The translations under genes and the position numbers were made by a program. Source: Bacteroidaceae bacterium (lineage in GTDB: Bacteria > Bacteroidota > Bacteroidia > Bacteroidales > Bacteroidaceae). From it: DNA of 36,583 nt. The stretch spans positions 1 through 36,583 of the forward strand of contig JAFSNB010000013.1 of the NCBI GenBank assembly GCA_017447625.1. Direction: 5' to 3'. Below are positions 25,807-33,971 of the stretch, piece by piece; position 1 is the first letter of the stretch, and the number at the start of each line of letters is the position of its first letter. Under the pieces are notes generated by a model that was not told where the DNA came from, did not search any database, and was given only the letters and a program-made list of their open reading frames with translations.

Positions 25807-27867
25807 AGGGTCTACGTCGAAGTAAATCTGGGCCGAACTGAAAGTCTTGTCGGCCAGCAAACGGGTGCGCATGTCCATAAGCATGGAGTGTGCGCGGGAT
25901 GTGGGTATCTGACTCTCTAACTTTACTAACGCCTTGCGGATGAAAAGGCCGGAGATGCGCGGAATAGCCGGTTCGTCGGGACCGAGCACACGCGAGCCGA
26001 ACAGACGGCGCAAGGCATTTGTGGTCTCTACAATCAGATGGTCGGCCACGTCTGAGCTGCGGTGTTTCACATAAACCACGATGAGACGAACAAACGGAGG
26101 ATAGGCGAAAGCACGCCGCTCTTCCATCTGCTCAAGATACATAGCGTCGTAGTCGCCGGCGGTGACTTGGGCAATCAGCGGCAGAGCGGCCTGACGTGTC
26201 TGAAGGATGACACGACCCTGACTCTGGCGGCGTCCGGCACGTCCGGCCACCTGAGCCATCATCTGATAAGCACGCTCGTAAGCCCGGAAGTCCGGCTGGA
26301 GAAGCATAGTATCAGCATCAAGGATACCGACGAGGCTCACACGACCGAAGTCCAGTCCCTTGGTAACCATCTGAGTGCCTACAAGAATGTCTGTCTGCTC
26401 TGTCTCAAAGTCGGAGATTATGCCTTCGTAGGCTGTGCGGGTGCGGGTGGTGTCGAGATCCATGCGAGCAACACGTGCGTCGGGGAAAATCTCTGCTATT
26501 TCAGTTTCTATGCGTTCGGTGCCGAAGCCCTGCTGCCGCAGGTGTGTGTTGCCACAAGAAGGGCACTCGGTAGGTATATCGGCAGAGAAACCGCAGTAGT
26601 GGCAGGTGACGCGGTGTGTGCGGCGGTGGTAAGTGAGGCTCACGTCGCAGTGGGGACAACGGGGAACCCATCCGCAAAGGCCACATTCCATCATTGGGGC
26701 AAAACCGCGGCGGTTCTGAAACAGGATTACCTGCTCCTTCGCCTGCAGAGCCTCGCGGATGGCTTCTAAAAGTCGTGGCGAGAAGATGCCCCGCATCATT
26801 TTCTTGCGCTTCTGCTCGCTCACATCAACAACCTCAATCTCTGGCAGACTGACTTGCCCGAACCTCTCTGTGAGGGTGACAAGTCCGTATTTACCCGTGC
26901 GGGCGTTGAAATAGCTCTCGAAGGAGGGGGTGGCGGTGCCAAGCAGAGTACGGGCTCCGGAACGGGATGCGAGCATTATGGCCGCGTTGCGCGCATGATA
27001 GCGGGGTGCCGGCTCCTGCTGCTTGAATGTCACCTCGTGCTCCTCGTCAACGATGACCAGGCCAAGGCGGTTGAAGGGCAGGAAGATGCTGGAACGCACT
27101 CCGACGATGATATCATATGGGCAGTCGGAGAGCTGACGGCGCCACACATCCTCGCGCTGACGGTCGCTGTATTTGCTGTGGTATATGCCGAGACGGTCGC
27201 CGAAGACGCGGCGCAAGCGGTCGGTGAGCTGTGTGGTGAGGACAATCTCCGGCAGCAGGTACAACACCTGCTTGCCCTCAGCTATAGCCTCCGCTATCAG
27301 ATGAATGTATATCTCGGTCTTGCCGCTTGACGTCACGCCGTGAAGCAGGCACACAGACCGTGTCTCCCACTGCGTGTGGATAGCTGCAAGGGCAGAGGAC
27401 TGAGCAGGGGAAAGATCAGGGAGAAAAAGGCCCACCCCCGACAGACCCTCTCCCCGCTCCCCCATAAGGGGGAGAGCCTCGCTTCGCTCGAGAGCTGCGC
27501 GCAGCCTTCTCCCCTCCCTCACGGGAGGGGTCAGGGGGTGGGACTTCTTTAGGGGTCCTGGCAAGGCTGCCTTGAAGACTTCACCCAAATGGCAGAGGTA
27601 ATAGGAGGAGAGCCACTGCCAAAAGGACAGCTGCTGAGGGAAAATTATTGGTGACGAATCCACAACCTCGATTGCATCCTTGACTGTTATGCCTTCGGGC
27701 GGAGTGTCATGCTGGCGGACAATAAGGCCCACCGCAGTCTTCTTCGTTCCGAACGGCACAACGATGCGGCACCCTGCCTCCGCTGCGGGTTGCAGTTGGG
27801 GAGGCAGGGCGTAGGTAAATGTGCCGGGAAGCGGCACTGGCAGGATTACGTCAACAAATCGCGCCAT
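25801..27867 (-). CDS. priA: primosomal protein N', replication restart helicase
   Basis: PriA reloads the replisome at stalled forks. The 688-aa protein has an N-terminal 3'-end-binding domain (1-105), Walker A GVTSSGKT at 177-184, DEEH at 274-277, the zinc-binding cysteine pairs (CGLCGWVPRCPHC, CHYCGF, CPSC), and helicase motifs GTQMVTKGLDF and QVAGRAGR. In E. coli PriA the Walker lysine is K230; here it is K183. The winged-helix domain normally found between the first domain and the helicase is not recognisable. That place holds about 40 residues (SHPLTPPVREGRR to GERGEGLSGVG) encoded by GC-rich palindromes. The small barrel gene upstream ends 7 bp before the start, so they are probably co-transcribed. 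Confidence 0.93.
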   Translation of the reverse strand: MARFVDVILPVPLPGTFTYALPPQLQPAAEAGCRIVVPFGTKKTAVGLIVRQHDTPPEGITVKDAIEVVDSSPIIFPQQLSFWQWLSSYYLCHLGEVFKAALPGPLKKSHPLTPPVREGRRLRAALERSEALPLMGERGEGLSGVGLFLPDLSPAQSSALAAIHTQWETRSVCLLHGVTSSGKTEIYIHLIAEAIAEGKQVLYLLPEIVLTTQLTDRLRRVFGDRLGIYHSKYSDRQREDVWRRQLSDCPYDIIVGVRSSIFLPFNRLGLVIVDEEHEVTFKQQEPAPRYHARNAAIMLASRSGARTLLGTATPSFESYFNARTGKYGLVTLTERFGQVSLPEIEVVDVSEQKRKKMMRGIFSPRLLEAIREALQAKEQVILFQNRRGFAPMMECGLCGWVPRCPHCDVSLTYHRRTHRVTCHYCGFSADIPTECPSCGNTHLRQQGFGTERIETEIAEIFPDARVARMDLDTTRTRTAYEGIISDFETEQTDILVGTQMVTKGLDFGRVSLVGILDADTMLLQPDFRAYERAYQMMAQVAGRAGRRQSQGRVILQTRQAALPLIAQVTAGDYDAMYLEQMEERRAFAYPPFVRLIVVYVKHRSSDVADHLIVETTNALRRLFGSRVLGPDEPAIPRISGLFIRKALVKLESQIPTSRAHSMLMDMRTRLLADKTFSSAQIYFDVDPL
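27429..27548 (-). repeat. GC-rich palindromic block inside priA
   Basis: The block contains CTCCCTCACGGGAG, CCCCCATAAGGGGG, a CTTCGCTCGAGAG segment and GCTGCGCGCAGC (27494-27505). CCCACCCCC on the left edge mirrors GGGGGTGGG on the right, so the whole block is an inverted repeat. It is read through in frame. Confidence 0.85.
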
Positions 27868-27874
27868 ACAGGGC

Positions 27875-28531
27875 TTAGAACCAATAAGTAGCGCGAATCT
27901 GCCAAGTGTTGTTCTTAAGCTTGGTGCTGCTAGTTCCTTCCGTAGCGAGTCCAGTAGCTGTGGTTATGATTTTGTTGAACACACCACCATCGTTGACTGG
28001 GATGTTGTAAGATGCACCGAGCTGGAGATGGCTGAACAGCAGGATACCTGCGCCAACATTGATGCTCATGGTGCTCTTCTCAAAGGTGGAGGAGAGATTG
28101 GTCACAGCGCCTGTTACACCGTCAACAACAGAACCCAGATCCCATTTCTTGTCGCTCAAGTTCCAAGTCCATTGCGGACCGGCTGTCACATAGATACCGA
28201 TGACGGAAGTGAAGTCGAGCTGATAGCGGAGGTTGATGGGCAGCTCAATGCAGTGCATGGTCTTGGTCTGCATAACGCCATCGGCATCTTCGAGAGATGC
28301 AGAGCGATTGGCATAGAGGATGGCTGCGTCGGCACCGATACCAATGATGGGCACAGTGAAGCGAACCTTCGGACCAAGGAAGAAGCCAGCACGGTTGCCT
28401 GAGCTGACAATGTCCTTGTTCAGACTGAGTTTGTTGATGTTCAGACCTGCCTCGGCACCAATCTTGAACTGGGCGTTAACGGTCACTGTCAGAGCTACGA
28501 GAGCCACGACAATTGCGTAAATTCTTTTCAT
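27875..28531 (-). CDS. small outer-membrane beta-barrel protein, PorT-like
   Basis: The 218-aa protein has a signal peptide (MKRIYAIVVALVALTVTVNA) and reads as an eight-stranded barrel: alternating strands such as KIGAEAGLNINKLSL, GFFLGPKVRFTVPIIG and LELPINLRYQLDF-like segments, ending in the aromatic YWF expected of an outer-membrane barrel. It belongs to the broad PorT / OMP_b-brl_2 group. It lies just after the type IX genes and just before priA, but nothing in the sequence ties it specifically to secretion. A hairpin separates it from gldN. Confidence 0.8.
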   Translation of the reverse strand: MKRIYAIVVALVALTVTVNAQFKIGAEAGLNINKLSLNKDIVSSGNRAGFFLGPKVRFTVPIIGIGADAAILYANRSASLEDADGVMQTKTMHCIELPINLRYQLDFTSVIGIYVTAGPQWTWNLSDKKWDLGSVVDGVTGAVTNLSSTFEKSTMSINVGAGILLFSHLQLGASYNIPVNDGGVFNKIITTATGLATEGTSSTKLKNNTWQIRATYWF

Positions 28532-28561
28532 AAGCGCTTAAATTAAAAGGTTAATAATAGG

Positions 28562-28582
28562 CAGACCCTCGCGATAGGTCTG
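28562..28582 (-). terminator. short hairpin after gldN
   Basis: CAGACC (28562-28567) and GGTCTG (28577-28582) form a 6-bp stem with a 9-base loop, 24 bp past the gldN stop on the minus strand. An AT-rich tract follows. It may attenuate read-through into the barrel gene and priA. Confidence 0.4.
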
Positions 28583-28605
28583 TTTGGGTTATGTCGGTTT
28601 ATGGG

Positions 28606-29700
28606 TTAGCGACGCTGGCGGCGCACACTCACACGCGGCGTGCTGCTGGTCTGAGGCTTGTCGGACGAGACGGCCTTGCTGCGGCGCGACTGTGACTTCG
28701 GCTTTTCCTTTGCCTTCTTGTCCTTGCCGCTCTTGGCTGCTGCAGCGAGAGAGTCGGCTGCCAGAGAGTCGGCGTTCTCAGGCTTAACTTTGATGGCCCA
28801 GATGCTGCGCTCGAACTCTGCAAGCTCATCCTCGATGCGTTTCTGCTCGGCTGTCATGGCACTGTCCGTCTTGCAATAGTTTGCCAGGACCTTGCCTTGC
28901 AGGTTGTTGGTCTTATAAATCTTGCCTTCGTACTTATTCAGAGTGAAATAGTCGTCGGCAGTCATATTCTTGACATTGTTGAAGTTGGAGGCCATCAGAG
29001 GCATCTTGTTGAGATAGCCGGCTACATCGTCGTAGTTCACCCAGAAGAGAGGATACGGGGTAGCCTCGCCGCCAAATTCGTCTGCACCACGCATCAGAAC
29101 AGGGCAGAGAGCTGTGACCTTGCGCTTGAAGGTGGCGCTGCGCTGATCGAAATAGTTGCTCTCCTTGATGTAATAGCGGGTAACCTCGGCAGAGGGGATA
29201 TCCGTAGGAGCAACCGTATATTTGCCATTCTTCTCCTCGTAGAAGATGTAATAGCGGTCCAGCAGGTCCTTCACATCCAGCTTGTCCTTGGCATCGAACG
29301 ACTCGTTACCGTCAAGCTTATACTGATAGCCTGTCAGACGCTCTGAGAGGATGAGACGGAACAGGTAAGTGAAGAGGTTCTGGTTCTTGCCACTGGGCTC
29401 TACGGGATAATAGAGCGGAGCGTTGGCATCCTGCATGAGGTCAAGCTGTCGATAGATGTCACGGCGCCAAACTACATCCTCCGGCATCTCGTCGGATGTG
29501 GGGAACTGCAAGGCTGCACGGTCGCCGGTGGCGCCGGCACTTGACGCTTTCTTAGTTGTGGCTTTGGCTGTCGGTCCGGCTGCAGCAGCGATTGTTGTTA
29601 CTGCTGGTCTGGTTACGCGGCTCTTCTTCGGCTGCGCACTGAGCATCAGCGGCAGGCAAAGCAGGATGCATGTTATGGATGTCTTAAGAATGGTACTCAT
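28606..29700 (-). CDS. gldN: type IX secretion protein GldN/PorN
   Basis: GldN/PorN is a periplasmic protein that forms, with the lipoprotein GldK/PorK, the ring under the outer membrane in the type IX system. The 364-aa protein has a signal peptide (residues 1-22, LPLMLSAQ), the family core (DEMPEDVVWRRDIYRQLDLM, NAPLYYPVEP, LFTYLFRLI), and a conserved middle region. An Ala-rich segment (35-60) and a Lys/Arg/Ser-rich tail (KSGKDKKAKEKPKSQSRRSK) flank the core. It lies 26 bp after gldM. Confidence 0.93.
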   Translation of the reverse strand: MSTILKTSITCILLCLPLMLSAQPKKSRVTRPAVTTIAAAAGPTAKATTKKASSAGATGDRAALQFPTSDEMPEDVVWRRDIYRQLDLMQDANAPLYYPVEPSGKNQNLFTYLFRLILSERLTGYQYKLDGNESFDAKDKLDVKDLLDRYYIFYEEKNGKYTVAPTDIPSAEVTRYYIKESNYFDQRSATFKRKVTALCPVLMRGADEFGGEATPYPLFWVNYDDVAGYLNKMPLMASNFNNVKNMTADDYFTLNKYEGKIYKTNNLQGKVLANYCKTDSAMTAEQKRIEDELAEFERSIWAIKVKPENADSLAADSLAAAAKSGKDKKAKEKPKSQSRRSKAVSSDKPQTSSTPRVSVRRQRR

Positions 29701-29726
29701 ATTATGCTTTATGTCTTATCCGTTGG

Positions 29727-31292
29727 TTAATTTACGATAACTTCCATAGCTCCGTCAAGCGTGCGCTCCACACCGTCCGGGCCAATAGCCCGTATCTTTG
29801 AGACGTAGAAGCGTTTGCCGCGTCCGAGACTGCGGAACATGTTCTTCTGCTGTGCAGAGAAGTGGGAATCGTTGCTCACGTATGGTATGGCATTACCCAT
29901 ATTGTCGAAGAATACGGTCTCGAAGCCCTGCACGCGGAAGGGGATATTCAGCAGACCATCATCTACGGCTGCACCGATACCATCGGTATTCATCAGAATC
30001 TGCTTGGCAAGTTTGCCGCCCTTGAAGCGGTTGGGAGAGCCGTTGGCATCGGCATAGTCGATGAATGCTGTCGGGTCTGGCAATTTGCGCACACGGAAGG
30101 TGAACTTACCCATCTCCTGTACACGGCCCTCGGTCTTGGCGGACACCGTGATCACAGCTTCGCCGCCGGGAGTGGAAGGACGGGCCACGAACTTACCGTT
30201 GCCCTGCGAGGTGAACGCGCCGCCAGTCATTGAGGCTGATATCAGGTTCGCGGCTACGCCTGGCACACTGACGCTCATCGGGTTGTCGTAACCGGCATAC
30301 AACACATTCATCAGGTCTGCGCTGACGGTGGCCGAAGGAGCTACGACGGTGTATTTCTGCTCGAAATTGCGGCGCACCTGTTCGCCCTGTGCGTTCAGCA
30401 TCTCTATATATCCGGAGAGGGTGAAGTCGCCGGTGCGGCTGCATACGGTTTCATAGATTCCCCGATCCGACTGTATCTCGCGGCCTCCGATAACTATCTT
30501 CGGACGGTTGGTCGTATCTACGGCTGCCATCAGGATCTGTGCGGAGAACTTACCGCCCTGAACGATGGTCTGTGCGTTGGGAATAACGTAGGCGTTGAGC
30601 TGGTTCACGTGGATATCATTCAGGCCGATATTGGCAGCCAGGCCATGCAGCACCTCGCCCTCGGCATAGCGCACGTCGCTCTGCAACTTGGTAAGCAGGG
30701 TCACGGCAGCTGCCGTAGGCATCGACTCAAACATATATTCCTGCCAGTTCTTACCGAGAGTGCGCACTGTCTTTGGCACATCAGTGGAGAGGTTGCTGGC
30801 GATAATCTTCTGCTGTGCAGGATCAGTAACCATCTTGATGATGCGATCGCGATAGCTGTTGATCTTTTTATAGAGTTCGCGTCCGCGACCGGTTCCGGGA
30901 GCAAGCATCACCGAAGAGGCGGCCTCCAAGTCTTCGCGGTTGTGTATGTTGTGAACGTCGGCGTCCTTGCCGTCGCTCTGGCGAACTATAGCCTCCTTGA
31001 GTTCCTCGGCAAAGTTATAGAGGGAGTCGGACATCTTACGCACATGCTGCGCCTTGTCGTACCACTCCTTAACCTTCTTCGGATTGGCTTTCATCTGTTC
31101 GTCGAAGTCGGCATAGATGGCCTCATTGGTTTGGGAGGCGTTGGCTGTGGAGCGGGTGAGGCTCTCATCGACCAACGAGAAACCGTTGAGGACTTCGCTC
31201 GACACATTAAGCGCGAGCATAGCCATCAGCACGACGTACATCAGATTGATCATCTTCTGACGCGGCGAAACGGGTCTTTTCCTAACGGGCAT
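29727..31292 (-). CDS. gldM: type IX secretion motor protein GldM/PorM
   Basis: GldM couples the inner-membrane motor to the periplasmic ring. The 521-aa protein has a short cytoplasmic N-terminus (RKRPVSPRQK), one transmembrane helix (about 14-33, MINLMYVVLMAMLALNVSSE) and a long periplasmic region with a helical first domain and later beta-sandwich domains, including GDFTLSGYIEMLNAQGEQV. Length and order match the family. In known systems the single helix packs with the GldL helices to form a proton-driven rotary motor. Confidence 0.95.
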   Translation of the reverse strand: MPVRKRPVSPRQKMINLMYVVLMAMLALNVSSEVLNGFSLVDESLTRSTANASQTNEAIYADFDEQMKANPKKVKEWYDKAQHVRKMSDSLYNFAEELKEAIVRQSDGKDADVHNIHNREDLEAASSVMLAPGTGRGRELYKKINSYRDRIIKMVTDPAQQKIIASNLSTDVPKTVRTLGKNWQEYMFESMPTAAAVTLLTKLQSDVRYAEGEVLHGLAANIGLNDIHVNQLNAYVIPNAQTIVQGGKFSAQILMAAVDTTNRPKIVIGGREIQSDRGIYETVCSRTGDFTLSGYIEMLNAQGEQVRRNFEQKYTVVAPSATVSADLMNVLYAGYDNPMSVSVPGVAANLISASMTGGAFTSQGNGKFVARPSTPGGEAVITVSAKTEGRVQEMGKFTFRVRKLPDPTAFIDYADANGSPNRFKGGKLAKQILMNTDGIGAAVDDGLLNIPFRVQGFETVFFDNMGNAIPYVSNDSHFSAQQKNMFRSLGRGKRFYVSKIRAIGPDGVERTLDGAMEVIVN

Positions 31293-31332
31293 ATTCTAAT
31301 TTATAGAATGTTTGTGTGTATATCGTTTAATC

Positions 31333-32394
31333 TCAGACCTTGGGAGCAGCTCCAGGCATATTCACAGTCATTGCCTCAATCATGCGAGCATAGATGGAGT
31401 TGAGCTCTTCTATCTGCTGGGCCATGCGGCGTGTCTGTTCGTTGATATTGTCTATCGTGCCTACCTGCTGGCTGATGCTCTTCAACTGCATCTCATAGAT
31501 GGTATTTATGCCGGTGAGGGTGCGGTTGAGATTCTCCATCTCCAGGCTGTCCTGAGTCATGCGGTCGGCCTGTTCCTTAACACGGTTCAGGACCTCTGTG
31601 AGTTCTGTCAGCTGCTCTACATAAGCGGTAATGGCATCCTCCACTTCCGGAGTACCAATCACCTGAGCTGTTTCCATCACGCTCTGCGGGTCGTTGCCAG
31701 ATACATTCTGACCCATCTGAGCCACGGCTGCTGCAGCTGCTGCGAGGTTGGCTGCTGCGTCGTCGGATATACCCGCACCGCCGCCGATTACTCCGCCGCC
31801 ACCGATGACACTTCCGCCACCAATGACTACAGAGCCCTCGCCCACAGTACCTTCGCCTGCGGCTGAACCGCCACCGCCAATAACTACTGTTCCAGATGCT
31901 CCGGCAGGTGCGCCGCCGCCAATAATAACGGTTCCGCCACCACCGCCGCCTCCAGCGATTACGGTGCCGCCCTCTGAAGAGCCAGATACGCCCGACGCGC
32001 CAGCAACAACTGTACCACCAGACACACCGGCTGCGCCGATGCTGCCAGCAGCTGCGGCTGCGCCGATGCTGCCAGCGGCTGCGGCTGCGGCCTGAGCTGC
32101 GGCCTTTACGGCCTCCATGTCCTCAAGGTCGATAAATTCATCAGCAAGCTGGGTCTCGTTCTTGGCATCAAACGGACGGTCGAAACCGGAGATGAAGAAC
32201 ACGAACACCTCCGTGCCCATTCCGATGAAAAGCATTGCATTGGCGCCCGGGATGTGGGTCAGCTTGAACAGCGTACCGAGAATAACGACTGCGGCACCCC
32301 ACGAGTAGGCGTAGTTCATAAACGTCTGGCCCGGCACGGAATCCATCCAATGCTGTAATCGGGCTATGAGAGAGAATTTGGACATATCTGACAC
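31333..32394 (-). CDS. gldL: type IX secretion motor protein GldL/PorL with an expanded Gly/Ala linker
   Basis: GldL is the inner-membrane proton-channel partner of GldM. Two transmembrane helices are visible (about 26-45 and 52-71). E62 in GMGTEVFVFF fits the essential glutamate of the second helix. The cytoplasmic region ends in a helical coiled-coil segment (ITAYVEQLTELTEVLNRVKE). Between them, residues about 95-225 are a Gly/Ala/Val/Ser-rich stretch with repeats such as GGTVVIGGGG, GSIGAAAA and SVIGGGGVIGGGAG. The 353-aa length exceeds the about 215 aa of Flavobacterium GldL and about 310 of P. gingivalis PorL. The start may be Met1 or Met4. Confidence 0.93.
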   Translation of the reverse strand: MSDMSKFSLIARLQHWMDSVPGQTFMNYAYSWGAAVVILGTLFKLTHIPGANAMLFIGMGTEVFVFFISGFDRPFDAKNETQLADEFIDLEDMEAVKAAAQAAAAAAGSIGAAAAAGSIGAAGVSGGTVVAGASGVSGSSEGGTVIAGGGGGGGTVIIGGGAPAGASGTVVIGGGGSAAGEGTVGEGSVVIGGGSVIGGGGVIGGGAGISDDAAANLAAAAAAVAQMGQNVSGNDPQSVMETAQVIGTPEVEDAITAYVEQLTELTEVLNRVKEQADRMTQDSLEMENLNRTLTGINTIYEMQLKSISQQVGTIDNINEQTRRMAQQIEELNSIYARMIEAMTVNMPGAAPKV

Positions 32395-32438
32395 GGCCAG
32401 CGGCCGTTTGGTTTAATGTTTAACGATTAGTGTTTAAA
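32393..32438. repeat. ACGGCC/GGCCGT inverted repeat and GTTTAAC heptads between gldK and gldL
   Basis: ACGGCC (32393-32398) and GGCCGT (32402-32407) form an inverted repeat around AGC. Next to it are four 7-bp units, GTTTAAT, GTTTAAC, GATTAGT, GTTTAAA (32411-32438). Together they occupy the 52-bp gldK-gldL spacer and include the gldL ribosome-binding region. Confidence 0.7.
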
Positions 32439-32446
32439 GGACTCTG

Positions 32447-33946
32447 CTATCTCTTGCCCTTATTCTTTGAACCGCCGTCGGTTGTCATAGAACGCACGCA
32501 GCGGAAACCTATATAAGAGCGGGGTTGGTTCTGGTATTCATAAGAGCGCCAAGCGGAACGGATCATGCTTTCGGGGTCTTTCCACGAACCACCGCGCACG
32601 CTCTTCTTCTTCAGACGATAGGGGTCTTCGATGGCGGCGTTATAGCGCAGTTCGGGGTTCATGTCACTCATGCTCTCCACACCGGCCTCGGTATAGACCG
32701 TGCTGGTCCATTCGGCCACATTTCCGGCCATATCATAAAGGCCGTTGCTATTAGCACTGAAGATGCCGCACTTGGATGTGATGAGCGAGCCGTCCTTAGT
32801 GTAATTGCCTCTGTCGGGCTTGAAGTTGGCATAGTAGCAACCGTTGTCGCTCTTCACCTCCTTGGATTCCCACGGGAAGGGGTTGCCTTCCTTGCCGCGT
32901 GCTGCATATTCCCACTCAATCTCTGTCGGGAGACGGTAAGGCTGCACATCTGCCACAGTCTGGCCAAGTCCTTTCACCAGGAATTCAGTACGCCAACGGC
33001 AGAAGGCGGTTGCCTGTTCCCAAGAGACGCCGACAACTGGGTAGTCATCGTAGGCCGGATTTGAGAAATAAAGACGCAGGTAGCGTTCGTTCTCGGCATT
33101 GCGGAAATCGTTTACCCAGCAAGTGGTATCCGGATAGATGTTGACAATATAGGTGTTCAGGAAGTCCCAAGGACCGGAAAGTTTGCGCGTGATGGTCTGA
33201 CGGATTACCTTACCCTCGTCGTTGATGTATGCCGTGTCCTTTGAGATCATCACGTCGGCTGTACTTACAGCATGATCTGTATTCAGGTCGCGCTCAGAAG
33301 GGTCGAGACGATACTTGCGAAGAGCCGCAGCTGCATAGTCGTACACCTCATAACGATAGTTCATCTGACTGGCATCCAACATCTTCGTACCGTCAACAGG
33401 ATGAGTGATATAAACACTCTCTATGGCACGCTGTTCGTCCTCGTTGGCCTTCTTCCAGGGAATCGGTTTGTTCCAGTTCAGACGCGGAGTGATGGGATTG
33501 CCCTCCTTGTCTTCCTCTATCTTGAATGTCTCGTCACCTCCGTATGCAGGGTCGGCAAGACGCTCACGGATAATACTGTCGCGTACCCAGAACACAAACT
33601 GGCGGTATTTCGCGTTGGAAACCTCGGTCTGATCCATCCAAAAGCCATCTACACTGATATCACGTGCAGGGAAGCCGGCGCCCCAAAGGGTGTCGCTTTC
33701 TTCCATTCCGACTTTGAGAGAACCTTTTGGCACTGCCACCATCCCATAAGGAGTAGGTTCCGCGTAAGCGCTTCCTCTGATGCCAGTGATTTCACCACCG
33801 GTAGCCATCGCATTGGACGATGATCCCATGCAGGAACTCAGGATGAGTGAACAGGTGAGCAAGAATAACAGACTCATCAGCCCGCCCTTCCCATTTAATA
33901 TAGGAAGCGGCTGGCGTGATGTGTACTTATCATTTCTATTCATCAT
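32447..33946 (-). CDS. gldK: type IX secretion lipoprotein GldK/PorK
   Basis: GldK/PorK is an outer-membrane lipoprotein that builds the periplasmic ring with GldN. The 499-aa protein has a lipobox LILSSC with Cys39 and a formylglycine-generating-enzyme / SUMF1-like fold: MVAVPKGSLKVG, DGFWMDQTEVSNAKYRQF, GVSWEQATAFCRWR, RLPTEIEWEYAARG, NGLYDMAGNVAEWT, RGGSWKDPESMIRSAWR, and YIGFRCVR at the end. A family-typical insert lies at about 140-290. The N-region before the hydrophobic core is long (23 residues). It is 25 bp after sprF, in the same operon. Confidence 0.95.
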   Translation of the reverse strand: MMNRNDKYTSRQPLPILNGKGGLMSLLFLLTCSLILSSCMGSSSNAMATGGEITGIRGSAYAEPTPYGMVAVPKGSLKVGMEESDTLWGAGFPARDISVDGFWMDQTEVSNAKYRQFVFWVRDSIIRERLADPAYGGDETFKIEEDKEGNPITPRLNWNKPIPWKKANEDEQRAIESVYITHPVDGTKMLDASQMNYRYEVYDYAAAALRKYRLDPSERDLNTDHAVSTADVMISKDTAYINDEGKVIRQTITRKLSGPWDFLNTYIVNIYPDTTCWVNDFRNAENERYLRLYFSNPAYDDYPVVGVSWEQATAFCRWRTEFLVKGLGQTVADVQPYRLPTEIEWEYAARGKEGNPFPWESKEVKSDNGCYYANFKPDRGNYTKDGSLITSKCGIFSANSNGLYDMAGNVAEWTSTVYTEAGVESMSDMNPELRYNAAIEDPYRLKKKSVRGGSWKDPESMIRSAWRSYEYQNQPRSYIGFRCVRSMTTDGGSKNKGKR

Positions 33947-33971
33947 TTATTTTAGGTTTATGATAATACTT

